DNA of 43,553 nt from Microbacteriaceae bacterium (GTDB taxonomy: Bacteria; Actinomycetota; Actinomycetes; Actinomycetales; Microbacteriaceae). The notes under the pieces are model-generated. The model saw nothing but the letters and a program-made list of their open reading frames with translations, was not told the origin of the DNA and made no database searches. Position numbers and translations under genes: made by a program. The stretch is taken from NCBI GenBank assembly GCA_947447395.1, contig CANFJH010000006.1, positions 1 to 43,553 on the forward strand, written 5' to 3'. Below, piece by piece: positions 16,267-24,730 of this stretch; positions within the stretch are counted from its first letter, which is position 1; every line of letters begins with the position of its first letter.

Positions 16267-16605
16267 GGATGGGTTGACCGATACGCCGGGTTTTGTCTGG
16301 GACGATCATCTATCTACGATTGCCGTTACCGACAACCTCTAGCGGTCTACCCGAAGACTCGAGCGAGTAGCTCTCAAACATCTTCTGTCTGACCTTGCTC
16401 CAAGTGAGGTTTACCTAGCCGAAACGGTCACCCGTATCGCTGGTGGTCTCTTACACCACCGTTTCACCCTTACCGTTCGCACGGCGGTCTGTTTTCTGTG
16501 GCACTGTCTTGCGAGTTGCCTCGAGTGGGTGTTACCCACCACTTCACTCTGCGGAGCCCGGACGTTCCTCGTTATTGCTAACGCGATCGCCTAGTCAACC
16601 CATCC
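16267..16605 (-). ncRNA. rnpB: RNase P RNA, type A
   Basis: Catalytic RNA of tRNA 5' processing, about 339 nt. On the minus strand the 5' end GGATGGGTTGAC pairs with the 3' end GGTCAACCCATCC to form P1. Conserved blocks follow in order: GAGGAACGTCCGGGCTCC, the ACAGTGCCACAGAAAACAGACCGCC core, and GGTAAGGGTGAAACGGTG. The 3' core ACAAAACCCGGCGTATCGG then precedes P1. Ends are set from the P1 pairing and may be off by a few bases. Its -10 lies in the short gap beyond the upstream RNase H/phosphatase gene. It is the only feature in this gap between coding regions. Confidence 0.96.
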
Positions 16606-16612
16606 GAGACCA

Positions 16613-16641
16613 AGCCTATCGGTTATAGGTGCGCGGTGAAA
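16613..16641 (-). promoter_or_regulatory. Promoter of rnpB
   Basis: On the minus strand TTTCAC (16641-16636) and TAGGCT (16618-16613) are 17 bases apart, and the first base of P1 is seven bases after the -10. The -35 box lies within the last codons of the RNase H/phosphatase gene. Confidence 0.5.
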
Positions 16642-17780
16642 TTGGCCGTTACCAATTCCGCAAAGTCCTCGCCCCAATGACGAATAACGCTGAGCGAACA
16701 AGGAGCCACTTGTGGTCGCCAGTATCCGGAAGGACCAGCGTCAAGCGCGAGAGTTAAGAATCCTCTAATTGGCATAACGTGAGCCACAACCACAATAGTT
16801 TGTCCCCGGTATTTTTGTAAAAGGTGATTTCTCGCGGAACGAATTCGAGAGTCGAAAGCTTCGAGCGATTCTCCGTTTGGCGGCGAAAGTGTCCATGAGC
16901 CGCGCCAAGTTTTAAAGATTTCGGGCCAAAGTTCGGCAACTTCTTCGTTCGTGTGGCCGTCCCAGTCGCCAAAGGAGATCTCGCGAAGTTCCTCGAGTGT
17001 CTCTACAGACAAGCCAAGAAGCCCGGCAATATGTCCTGCTGTTTCCCTGGTTCGTTGCATTGGCGAAGTAATGACCGCAGTAGGCCTTGGCAGGTGTGCA
17101 AAATTGCCACCCGAACCAAAACCATCGATGAGTTTGGCCACCGAGGCCGCATCTTCATGGCCCAACTTCGACAGATTTGGGTCATCGCCAGTTCCGCCTG
17201 AAATTTTATGCGCCTCGGTCAGTAACGTTCGACCGTGACGAACCAGGATGATTGTAGTCAAGGGTTCGCCAACTTCACCGGGAGCACGAATAGAACTTGG
17301 CAGCACCGGGTTAAATTCAAGTGTTGTACTTGATTGAGCCTCGTCAGTTTCCAAATGAATAATTTCATCGAGTTCGGAGTCCATAGCGCGATTTGCCAAG
17401 GCATCCGCTCGGGAGTTTTGTTCGCGGGGAATCCAACTCCATGTGACATTTTTGCCAGCTATCAACTTTTGAACTTCGATACCTAGAACCTGCATATCAG
17501 GATGTTTGATTTTCCAATTTCCAGACATTTGCTCAACAACGAGCTTGCTATCCATTCGAACGTCTATGGCGGCATTTGGGTTATACCGAAAAGCTTCCGT
17601 AAGGCCAGCTATTACGGCTCGATATTCGGCTACGTTATTGGTTGCGACTCCACCAAAAGTTGAAATCTCAGCGATGACTTTGTTTGAGTGCGCGTCGATT
17701 AAAATAGCGCCGGAGCCAGAAGGTCCAGGGTTTCCCCTTGACCCGCCATCGGCTTCAATTATGAGTCGATCACTGGTCAT
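16623..17780 (-). CDS. Bifunctional RNase HI / histidine phosphatase fusion
   Basis: The 385-residue protein joins two enzymes. Residues about 1-135 are an RNase H type I domain with the four acidic residues (D in EADGGSRGNPG, E in NNVAEYRA, D in RMDSKLVVEQ, D in SRADALAN), which cleaves RNA in RNA-DNA hybrids. After an acidic linker, residues about 180-385 are a histidine phosphatase with the nucleophile in LVRHGRT, EISFGDWDG and the second histidine in VVAHVMPIRG. In Mycobacterium and Streptomyces such fusions act as RNase H and as an alpha-ribazole or acid phosphatase (CobC-like). Its ATG overlaps the zinc-ribbon gene stop in ATGA, and the three upstream genes appear to form one transcript. 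Confidence 0.94.
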   Translation of the reverse strand: MTSDRLIIEADGGSRGNPGPSGSGAILIDAHSNKVIAEISTFGGVATNNVAEYRAVIAGLTEAFRYNPNAAIDVRMDSKLVVEQMSGNWKIKHPDMQVLGIEVQKLIAGKNVTWSWIPREQNSRADALANRAMDSELDEIIHLETDEAQSSTTLEFNPVLPSSIRAPGEVGEPLTTIILVRHGRTLLTEAHKISGGTGDDPNLSKLGHEDAASVAKLIDGFGSGGNFAHLPRPTAVITSPMQRTRETAGHIAGLLGLSVETLEELREISFGDWDGHTNEEVAELWPEIFKTWRGSWTLSPPNGESLEAFDSRIRSARNHLLQKYRGQTIVVVAHVMPIRGFLTLALDAGPSGYWRPQVAPCSLSVIRHWGEDFAELVTANFTAHL

Positions 17781-18493
17781 CGAATGATCAAGGCATCGCA
17801 GTTTGGGCAGGTTGGCAAATGATCGGCAGGTTCGGCCATGATTGCTTCAAACTGAACAGCGTTAATCGAAAGACGACATGCTGAACAGTCACGCCCTAGC
17901 GTTTGAGCAACTGCCGTTCCTCTTGAAGCCTTCCGATCATAGATGGCCTGCAACTCGGGCTCTAAAGCCTTGAAGGCTTCACCGCGTTTTGCCTTTATTT
18001 CAGAAAGACTCGCGTTCATCGTAAGCGCCTCGCCATGCTGTTTAGCTAGTTCGGTCTCCAACTCTAGGTTCAACCTAACTCGCACGGCAGTGGATTCTTC
18101 TACCGCCTCGGTTGCTACATCTAGTGCTTCCAAAAGCTCAAGTTCAGCATCTTCTAGATTCGATTTCCTTGATTGTAAGCTGGCGATTTCTTGACTAATG
18201 GCCTTCTGCTCACGCTCATTGGTTACGTTATTGGCGCGAACATCGTCATGGACGATTCGAGCTTCCACCATTTCTAAATCTGTGGAAATTTTTTTGATTT
18301 CAAGCTGGATATTTTCTCGCTTTGCGTGTGAATCGAGAAGGTCTTGTGAAGCTGCCAATAGGGATCTGCGCAAAGCCTCAATTCTTTCGCTTTTCTCAAT
18401 TTCAGCAAGAGCAGTCTCAGTTCTTGCAATGGCTAAATCCAGTTTGCTGGTTTCCAAGAGTAATTCTTGCTGTTTGCTACCTGCGATGATCAT
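17777..18493 (-). CDS. C4-type zinc-ribbon coiled-coil protein (CT398-like)
   Basis: A 238-residue protein with a long alpha-helical hairpin (about 5-180, heptad-rich with many Glu, Arg and Leu) and a C-terminal zinc ribbon with two CxxC pairs (DCSACRL and TCPNCDAL). This is the family found between Nif3-like and RNase H/phosphatase genes across actinobacteria, a conserved order reproduced here. Related proteins have been proposed as nucleic-acid or secretion-associated adaptors; the role is unsettled. ATG is one base after the upstream stop and its own stop overlaps the next gene by four bases, so translation is coupled. Confidence 0.88.
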   Translation of the reverse strand: MIIAGSKQQELLLETSKLDLAIARTETALAEIEKSERIEALRRSLLAASQDLLDSHAKRENIQLEIKKISTDLEMVEARIVHDDVRANNVTNEREQKAISQEIASLQSRKSNLEDAELELLEALDVATEAVEESTAVRVRLNLELETELAKQHGEALTMNASLSEIKAKRGEAFKALEPELQAIYDRKASRGTAVAQTLGRDCSACRLSINAVQFEAIMAEPADHLPTCPNCDALIIR

Positions 18494-18494
18494 T

Positions 18495-19301
18495 TCAATT
18501 AACCTCTTGAGTCCATGGGTCGGTGTTGATTCTTGATGCCAGAGCCGAAACTCCAGGAATGGCGGAAAGCCTGCGAACTGCTGATTCTACCCAGAGAGAT
18601 TCGGCCGCCCAGTGAGACACATCAATCAGGGCAATAGGATTTCCTTTGCGCGGAGTTGCTACAGCATCGAGAACTGGATGGTGCCTCAAGTCGCTCGTGA
18701 CATAAACATCGGCATCGGAATCTAGTACGAATGGGATGAGTGAATCACCGGCGCCACTGCAAATTGCAACGCGTTTAATTTGCTGGTCAGGGTTGCCGCT
18801 AAACACCACTCGTCTCCCAGTTTTTGGAAGCGACGCAGAAACGAGTTTTGCAAATTGCGAAAGGGTAGTTTGTTCCGGCAGTTCACCGATAGCACCATGC
18901 CCCAGGGTTTTACTTTGAGGTACCAATGGTTCCACTTGTTCCAATCCAAAAGCATTAGCCATTGCAGTAGAAGCACCGTCTAATTGAACATCGGCATTTG
19001 TGTGTGCCACGAAATGTGACAGGTTTCCACGTATGAGTCTTGCCAGAAGGTGACCCTTGAGCTTGCTCTCATCCAGACTGCCAATTGGCTTCAAAAGCAA
19101 CGGGTGATGGGTAATTATCAATTGGCACTTTGCTGCAAGCGCCTCGTCAATCACCGCATCGGTCAAGTCAACCGCCACGAGGATGGTCTCAATCTCGGCA
19201 CTTAGGGAACCTGCGGATAAGCCAACATTGTCCCAGTCATCGGCGAACGTTTGTGGCCAAAAATCGTCCAAGTGGGTTGCTAAGGCTTGAAGCGAGGTCA
19301 C
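18495..19301 (-). CDS. Nif3-like dinuclear metal centre protein
   Basis: A 268-residue GTP-cyclohydrolase-I-type-2/NIF3 family protein. Metal-binding elements are visible: LIITHHPLLL, the aspartate of SHFVAHTNADVQLDG, and the C-terminal VSHWAAES with its histidine. The PII-like insertion found in longer family members appears to be absent. Biochemical function is unresolved in the family. It starts with GTG that overlaps the stop of the permease gene by one base (TAGTG), showing that the permease and this gene are one operon. Confidence 0.9.
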   Translation of the reverse strand: MTSLQALATHLDDFWPQTFADDWDNVGLSAGSLSAEIETILVAVDLTDAVIDEALAAKCQLIITHHPLLLKPIGSLDESKLKGHLLARLIRGNLSHFVAHTNADVQLDGASTAMANAFGLEQVEPLVPQSKTLGHGAIGELPEQTTLSQFAKLVSASLPKTGRRVVFSGNPDQQIKRVAICSGAGDSLIPFVLDSDADVYVTSDLRHHPVLDAVATPRKGNPIALIDVSHWAAESLWVESAVRRLSAIPGVSALASRINTDPWTQEVN

Positions 19302-21199
19302 TACTCAACCACAACGTCAACAAGATCGAACTTGCGGTCCTCAACCGACTTCGTTTCGAGTTGCTGTCGAGAAATGCGAGGGAAACCGGTTGCAAGAGTG
19401 AATACAACTGCAATACCCATGGCTATAAGGGCACTAACCGCCAATGAGAACGACAACCCGGTTGAACTCGAAAGGAAGCCTAACCACACCATTGACCCAA
19501 CTGGCTTGGCAACAGACAGTCCGGCAGCCACAGCAATGGCGAAACCAATCAAAGCCACCCAGTTGAAAGCACCATAGAAGCCGAAACTCCTTGTGAGCGA
19601 TGCATCGTGATAACGACCGCGACGAATAAGCGTGTCAGTGAGAACGGTGCCCAACCAACTCGCTGCTGGAATTAGCAGAATAGAAGTTGCATTGAGCCCA
19701 AGTCCGAGTGGGTTTGCTGCGAAAAGGGCGATTACAGAGATAACTAGCACGCCAGCCAGCGAAACAATCGAGGCAAGCCCATAACCAACGTGGTTAGTTC
19801 CAAGAGTCTTGAGCGCTTCAATTAGCTTAGAAACCCCAACCAGGAGAAGGCTTACAACTGCCAGCACACTGAGGTCGACCAATATCGTCGAAGACATTAG
19901 ATTTCCGCTTCCCAGTAAATGTTGAATAACGGCGAAACCATTCGAGTAGTCATGACCATTTAGCAGTGCAGCAATGTGTCCGTAGCTCAACAATGGAAGT
20001 AAAAATCCAAAAATAAAGATCGGCCAAGTAAGTGTCTTACGCTTTGCTCCCCAAGCCGCAGCAGCCAGCGATTCGCCATCGAGTCCGTATGTGAAAACGC
20101 TTACCACCAGGGCAAAAATTGGCGCAACGGCTAGGAACTTATCTGGTTGGAAAACACCAGCCAAGTTCATGTAATCAATGCCATTGATAGTGAATACGGC
20201 GAAACCAACGAAACCAAGCAAGATAAAAGTTGCCATGACGATTTTTGTCCAACGAACAAAAGAACCGCCGAAAATTGCCAAAATGCCAGCCACCAAAACA
20301 AAACTGATCGCAACTAAAGTACCAAGGCTGACGGAGAATCCTCCTACGTTAAAGATGGCTTGTTTGAAGTCTTCTAGACCCACGATTGTGTTGTTAAAGT
20401 ATTTTCCGCTGGCAAACGCGATGGTTCCAATTGCAAAAAGGCCGGCTAGCAGCAGAGAAATACCAGGAACGATTGCGCCGAAGACACCGTAACTCGCTCT
20501 AGATGCAACTGCGAGCCCCCTCTTGGTGCGACGTGCAGTTACTAGACCAAAAATATTCACCTTGACACCAACGAGAACACCGAGCAGTCCGGCCAAAATT
20601 GAGGTCACAAAGTTTAGGCCCGAAATCGCGGCGACGCTTGCGCCGACTGCAGGAACCAAAACACCGAAACCAATGACCCAGTTTGCAGCGGACACTAATC
20701 TGAATCCACGCACGACTGGCGATGGAATTTCATTAGCAACCAAAGGGCTCTCTGCAGAAATCTCAGGTTCGATCGCTGGAGACTGAACCTGCTCGGTTGC
20801 AACTTGGATAGCCGGCTGACGAATTAAGTCTTCGAATGAATCCGTCGAAGCTTCCCCAGAGCCGACACTTGGTTCGCTTACTGGTGCGATTGGAGTGGAC
20901 GGATTAAAGACTGGGAACTCTGGCACTGGGGAAATCAGTGGCAGTGGGGACAATCCAGCTTTTGCTCGTTCCAAATTCTCTAGTGCGGTAACAGCTCTAG
21001 GGTCGCTGGATGCCTTCATCTTGGCGAGCCAAGCTTCAGTTGAAGCATTGTCTAGCTCACGAAGTTTGGTTTGTTGTTCCAAGAAGTCCATAGCAGCCAA
21101 CATGCCGGCCTCGTTAGCTTGAGCCGCCCCCAAGTGCTGACTGATCTCTTGATCCGTCAAAGACTGGCGCTGCGGGGGCATAAATTCGCTATGTTCCAT
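19301..21199 (-). CDS. NCS1-like nucleobase/vitamin permease with long N-terminal cytoplasmic extension
   Basis: The C-terminal 460 residues are an NCS1-type secondary transporter with about twelve membrane helices, starting near residue 170 (SAANWVIGFGVLVPAVG) and showing the family's RASYGVFGAIVP and late DTLIRRGRYHD segment. Substrate cannot be read: cytosine, purines, allantoin, hydantoins or thiamine-like compounds are possible. Preceding it are about 165 extra residues: a charged helical part (1-80) and a Pro/Ser/Glu-rich linker (81-160). The track start at 21220 lies in a terminator stem. I use the ATG at 21199, six bases after a TATTAT hexamer. First gene of the operon leading to Nif3, zinc ribbon and RNase H. 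Confidence 0.8.
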   Translation of the reverse strand: MEHSEFMPPQRQSLTDQEISQHLGAAQANEAGMLAAMDFLEQQTKLRELDNASTEAWLAKMKASSDPRAVTALENLERAKAGLSPLPLISPVPEFPVFNPSTPIAPVSEPSVGSGEASTDSFEDLIRQPAIQVATEQVQSPAIEPEISAESPLVANEIPSPVVRGFRLVSAANWVIGFGVLVPAVGASVAAISGLNFVTSILAGLLGVLVGVKVNIFGLVTARRTKRGLAVASRASYGVFGAIVPGISLLLAGLFAIGTIAFASGKYFNNTIVGLEDFKQAIFNVGGFSVSLGTLVAISFVLVAGILAIFGGSFVRWTKIVMATFILLGFVGFAVFTINGIDYMNLAGVFQPDKFLAVAPIFALVVSVFTYGLDGESLAAAAWGAKRKTLTWPIFIFGFLLPLLSYGHIAALLNGHDYSNGFAVIQHLLGSGNLMSSTILVDLSVLAVVSLLLVGVSKLIEALKTLGTNHVGYGLASIVSLAGVLVISVIALFAANPLGLGLNATSILLIPAASWLGTVLTDTLIRRGRYHDASLTRSFGFYGAFNWVALIGFAIAVAAGLSVAKPVGSMVWLGFLSSSTGLSFSLAVSALIAMGIAVVFTLATGFPRISRQQLETKSVEDRKFDLVDVVVE

Positions 21200-21205
21200 A
21201 AAAAA

Positions 21206-21246
21206 ATAATACCCGCGCATTAAGAATTACTCTCTATGCGCGGGTA
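21206..21246 (-). terminator. Terminator of tRNA-Val whose T-tract contains the permease start signal
   Basis: Perfect 11-bp inverted repeat TACCCGCGCAT / ATGCGCGGGTA (21236-21246 and 21210-21220 when read on the minus strand), 15-base loop, followed by TTATTTTTTT, a textbook intrinsic terminator for the tRNA on the minus strand. The seven-T run at the end touches the ATG of the permease. TATTAT (21211-21206) overlaps the foot of the stem and lies six bases before that ATG, acting as a possible leaderless -10. Confidence 0.85.
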
Positions 21247-21256
21247 CTACTATTCG

Positions 21257-21329
21257 TGGGCCCTACCGGGCTCGAACCGATGACATCCACGGTGTAAGCG
21301 TGGCGCTCTACCAACTGAGCTAAAGGCCC
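21257..21329 (-). tRNA. tRNA-Val (anticodon UAC)
   Basis: 73 nt on the minus strand. The acceptor GGGCCTT pairs with AGGGCCC. A D-arm GCTCAGTTGGTAGAGC, anticodon stem CCACG/CGTGG with loop CTTACAC (anticodon TAC, reads GTA), and T-arm ATCGG-TTCGAGC-CCGGT complete the cloverleaf. CCA is not encoded. The strong terminator follows immediately. Confidence 0.97.
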
Positions 21330-21340
21330 AACAAGAGACA

Positions 21341-21370
21341 AGGATACGCAATCTAGATCGATTGGCGCAA
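21341..21370 (-). promoter_or_regulatory. Probable tRNA-Val promoter
   Basis: On the minus strand TTGCGC (21370-21365) and TATCCT (21346-21341) are 18 bases apart, and the mature tRNA starts 11 bases after the -10. It lies in the gap behind the peroxiredoxin gene. Confidence 0.45.
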
Positions 21371-21383
21371 ATCCTTTGCCCTT

Positions 21384-21845
21384 TTAGTGAAGTGTTGCCA
21401 AAGCCTTTTCGTATTCGTCCAGCGATCTTGCCTGTCCTGGAGCGGTAACAAACTTGGCGACAAGTTCGCCGTCCTTGTTGACAACAAAGGTTGCACGGTT
21501 GGCAATTCCGCTGTCTTCAAGGAATACACCGTACTGTTTTGCCATACCGCCGTGTGGCCAAAAGTCTGCCAATACTGAGAACTTGTAGCCCTCCTGCTCG
21601 GCAAACAACTTTTGAACAAACTTTGAATCAACCGAAACGGCTAGAAGTTCTACATCGGCTCGCTCAAACTGTGCGAAGTTATCGCGCAATTCACAAAGTT
21701 CACCGGTGCAAATGCCCGAAAAACTTAGCGGGTAAAAAACGATAACCACGTTCTTTTTACCTTTGAACTCAGACAGGGTTACGGTCTCGCCGAATTGATT
21801 GATCAAGCTAAAGTCTGGTGCGGCATCGCCGATGATTAACGGCAT
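21384..21845 (-). CDS. AhpE-type one-cysteine peroxiredoxin
   Basis: Reduces hydroperoxides and peroxynitrite. The 153-residue protein (start MPLIIGDAAPDF at 21845, preceded by GGAG, chosen over the longer 21893) has peroxidatic Cys46 in FSGICTGELCELRD, the same place as Cys45 of mycobacterial AhpE. It shares the diagnostic SVLADFWPHGG and GIANRATFVV segments. A second cysteine, C51, sits five residues on in the same helix and is unlikely to be a classical resolving cysteine. It could be reduced by mycothiol/mycoredoxin or thioredoxin. Divergent from aceE with about 145 bases between start codons, and followed by tRNA-Val. Confidence 0.92.
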   Translation of the reverse strand: MPLIIGDAAPDFSLINQFGETVTLSEFKGKKNVVIVFYPLSFSGICTGELCELRDNFAQFERADVELLAVSVDSKFVQKLFAEQEGYKFSVLADFWPHGGMAKQYGVFLEDSGIANRATFVVNKDGELVAKFVTAPGQARSLDEYEKALATLH

Positions 21846-21991
21846 AAGGTGCTCCTTTGTTGGTTTCCAATTAGAACATAAAGCAACTCTCAAGTGCGAT
21901 TCATTCCCGCCTTCGAGACGTAGACTTAATGAGCCTTTACCAAGGTGACAAAGTTGTCCTTTTACAAATCCCCCACGAAAGGGAGTATTCG

Positions 21992-24718
21992 GTGTCTCTG
22001 AACAACAACGACGCTTACGCAGTTCACAATCCTGACCAGGACCCTGAGGAAACTCGCGAATGGCTCGAGTCTCTCGATGCTGTAGCTCGAGTGCACGGCC
22101 GAGGTCGCGCCCGCGAAATCATGCTCAACCTTCTTCGCAGATCTCACGAACTACAGTTGAACGTTCCCATCGTTCCAACCACCGACTACCTCAACACAAT
22201 CGCACCTGAAAACGAACCAGAGTTCCCTGGTGACGAGACCGTGGAGCGCACCTACCGCGCATGGATGCGCTGGAATGCCGCGATGCTGGTCCACCGAGCA
22301 CAGCGTCCAGGCGTTGGCGTTGGCGGACACATTTCAACTTTCGCTTCGAGTGCTTCTCTATACGAAGTTGGTTTTAACCACTTCTTCAAGGGTGCCGACC
22401 ACCCTTCAGGTGGCGACCAGATTTTCGTCCAGGGTCACGCATCACCTGGACCTTATGCTCGTGCATTTTTGGAAGGGCGACTCTCAGCCGATCAACTTGA
22501 TGGTTTCCGTCAGGAAAAATCTCACGCTGGTGGCGGGCTTTCGAGCTACCCTCACCCTCGTTTGATGCCAGATTTTTGGCAGTTCCCAACCGTATCGATG
22601 GGTCTCGGGCCGATCAATGCCATTTACCAGGCTCAGTTCAACCGCTACCTCCAGGGCCGTGGTTTCAAGGACACTTCCGAACAGCACGTTTGGGCATTCC
22701 TTGGCGATGGTGAATTGGATGAAGTTGAGAGCCGCGGAGCTCTTCAACTTGCTGCCAACGATGGCCTGGATAACCTAACTTTCGTTGTGAACTGTAACCT
22801 TCAGCGCCTAGATGGTCCGGTACGTGGAAACGGAAAGATTATTCAGGAACTCGAGAGTTTCTTCCGCGGCGCGGGTTGGAATGTTATCAAGGTTGTTTGG
22901 GGTCGAGAGTGGGATTCCCTGCTAGCAAATGACACCGAAGGCGCACTTGTTGATCTCATGAACAAGACTCCCGATGGCGATTACCAAACATATAAAACCG
23001 AAGACGGTGCTTTCGTTCGCGAAAACTTCTTCGGTCGCGATCCTCGCACTGCCAAATTGGTGGAAAACATGACCGATGAGCAAATCTGGGGCCTAAAGCG
23101 TGGTGGCCACGATTACCGCAAGGTTTACGCTGCTTACAAGTCGGCTGTAGAACACAAGGGTCAGCCAACAGTGATTTTGGCTAAGACAATCAAGGGCTTC
23201 ACTCTCGGTAAGTCATTCGAAGGCCGTAACGCCACCCACCAGATGAAGAAAATGACTCTGGAAAATCTAAAGGGTTTCCGAGACGAACTACGTATCCCTA
23301 TTTCGGACGCTCAGCTCGAAGAAAACCCTTACCAGCCTCCTTACTTCCACCCTGGACAGGACGCACCTGAAATTCAGTATCTACACGAGCGCCGGCGCGC
23401 CCTCGGTGGTTACCTTCCAGAGCGTCGTAGTAAGTATGTTGATTTCAAACTTCCCGAAGACAAAACCTATGAAATTTCGAAGGGTGGCAGCGGCACTCAA
23501 GAGGTTGCCACAACCATGGGCTTTGTACGACTCTTGAAGGACCTCCTTCGTGCACCGGAGTTCGGTCAGCGCATTGCGATGATCATTCCTGACGAGGCTC
23601 GTACCTTCGGAATGGATGCATTCTTCCCAACCGCGAAGATTTACAACCCACAGGGGCAGCACTATATCTCGGTTGACCGCGACATTCTGCTTTCCTATAA
23701 GGAATCAGACTCGGGACAGATCATTCACACCGGAATTAACGAAGCGGGTTCGGTTGCTTCATTTGCAGCCGCTGCAACCAGCTATGCAACCCATGGTCAA
23801 GCCATCATCCCGTTCTATGTTTTCTATTCGATGTTCGGTTTCCAGCGAACCGCAGACTCAATTTGGGCTGCTGCCGACCAACTCAGCCGTGGTTTCCTAA
23901 TTGGTGCCACCGCGGGACGCACCACCCTTACCGGTGAAGGTCTTCAGCACGCCGACGGCCACTCACCGATCATCGCTGCAACTAACGATGCGGTGCTGAG
24001 CTACGACCCAGCATTCTCGTATGAAATTGGACACATTATTCGTTCCGGTATCGAGCGTATGTACGGGGGAACTCATTCAGATCCGAACGTGATGTACTAC
24101 CTAACCGTTTACAACGAACCAATGGTGCAGCCTGCTGAACCAGAGAATGTTGACGTTGACGGAATTGTTCGAGGTATCCACAAGGTCTATAACAACCCGG
24201 CAGATGGTCACAAGGCTCAAATCTTGGCTTCCGGAGTTGCCTTACGTTGGGCTCACGAAGCAGCAGAACTTCTGCAGGCAGACTGGGGTGTATCGGCTGA
24301 CATTTGGTCGGTAACTTCTTGGACTGAACTTCGCCGCGACGGTTTGCGCCGCAATGAAGAACGATTCTTGACCCCTGGTGCAAACAATGAAGTGCCATTC
24401 GTGACCTCAAAACTTTCTGGTCACCACGGACCTTTTATTGGTGTAAGCGACTTCATGCACCAAGTTCCAGACCAGATTCGCGAGTGGGTTCCTGGCGACT
24501 ATGCAACCCTGGGAGCTGAGGGCTTCGGTTTCTCAGACACCCGTGCTGCTGCCAGACGTCATTTCAAGATCGATGGACCTTCGATTGTGGTTCGAGTGCT
24601 TGAACAATTGGTAGCCCGTGGAGAAATGGATGCCAGTGCTCCAGCACAGGCAATCGAAAAGTATCGTTTGCATGACGTGAACGCTGGTAACAGCGGAAGC
24701 GCCGGCGGCGAGGCATAA
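21992..24718 (+). CDS. aceE: Pyruvate dehydrogenase E1, homodimeric type
   Basis: Thiamine-diphosphate enzyme that decarboxylates pyruvate and acetylates the lipoyl arm of E2. The single-chain E1 shows the TPP-binding [17 protein letters not shown]...[14 protein letters not shown] region and the C-terminal pyrimidine and transketolase-like domains. The track start is ATG 21929 (929 residues). I prefer GTG at 21992 (908 residues), because GAAAGGGAG stands six bases before it and relatives begin at this [16 protein letters not shown] region. The upstream codons then form the leader from a TAGACT box. The fab genes follow directly: acetyl-CoA made here is the precursor of malonyl-CoA. Codon use suggests strong expression. 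Confidence 0.96.
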   Translation: MSLNNNDAYAVHNPDQDPEETREWLESLDAVARVHGRGRAREIMLNLLRRSHELQLNVPIVPTTDYLNTIAPENEPEFPGDETVERTYRAWMRWNAAMLVHRAQRPGVGVGGHISTFASSASLYEVGFNHFFKGADHPSGGDQIFVQGHASPGPYARAFLEGRLSADQLDGFRQEKSHAGGGLSSYPHPRLMPDFWQFPTVSMGLGPINAIYQAQFNRYLQGRGFKDTSEQHVWAFLGDGELDEVESRGALQLAANDGLDNLTFVVNCNLQRLDGPVRGNGKIIQELESFFRGAGWNVIKVVWGREWDSLLANDTEGALVDLMNKTPDGDYQTYKTEDGAFVRENFFGRDPRTAKLVENMTDEQIWGLKRGGHDYRKVYAAYKSAVEHKGQPTVILAKTIKGFTLGKSFEGRNATHQMKKMTLENLKGFRDELRIPISDAQLEENPYQPPYFHPGQDAPEIQYLHERRRALGGYLPERRSKYVDFKLPEDKTYEISKGGSGTQEVATTMGFVRLLKDLLRAPEFGQRIAMIIPDEARTFGMDAFFPTAKIYNPQGQHYISVDRDILLSYKESDSGQIIHTGINEAGSVASFAAAATSYATHGQAIIPFYVFYSMFGFQRTADSIWAAADQLSRGFLIGATAGRTTLTGEGLQHADGHSPIIAATNDAVLSYDPAFSYEIGHIIRSGIERMYGGTHSDPNVMYYLTVYNEPMVQPAEPENVDVDGIVRGIHKVYNNPADGHKAQILASGVALRWAHEAAELLQADWGVSADIWSVTSWTELRRDGLRRNEERFLTPGANNEVPFVTSKLSGHHGPFIGVSDFMHQVPDQIREWVPGDYATLGAEGFGFSDTRAAARRHFKIDGPSIVVRVLEQLVARGEMDASAPAQAIEKYRLHDVNAGNSGSAGGEA

Positions 24719-24730
24719 ACTTTTCCCATG
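24716..24730 (+). promoter_or_regulatory. Leaderless -10 for fabD overlapping the aceE stop codon
   Basis: TAAACT (24716-24721) contains the aceE TAA and ends six bases before the fabD ATG; there is no Shine-Dalgarno for fabD. It may give the fab genes a promoter separate from aceE. No clear -35 is seen. Confidence 0.5.

Noticed and set aside
21257-21329. tRNA-Val as a possible integration (att) site
   Set aside because: No integrase, direct repeat of the tRNA 3' end or foreign genes nearby; neighbours are core genes.
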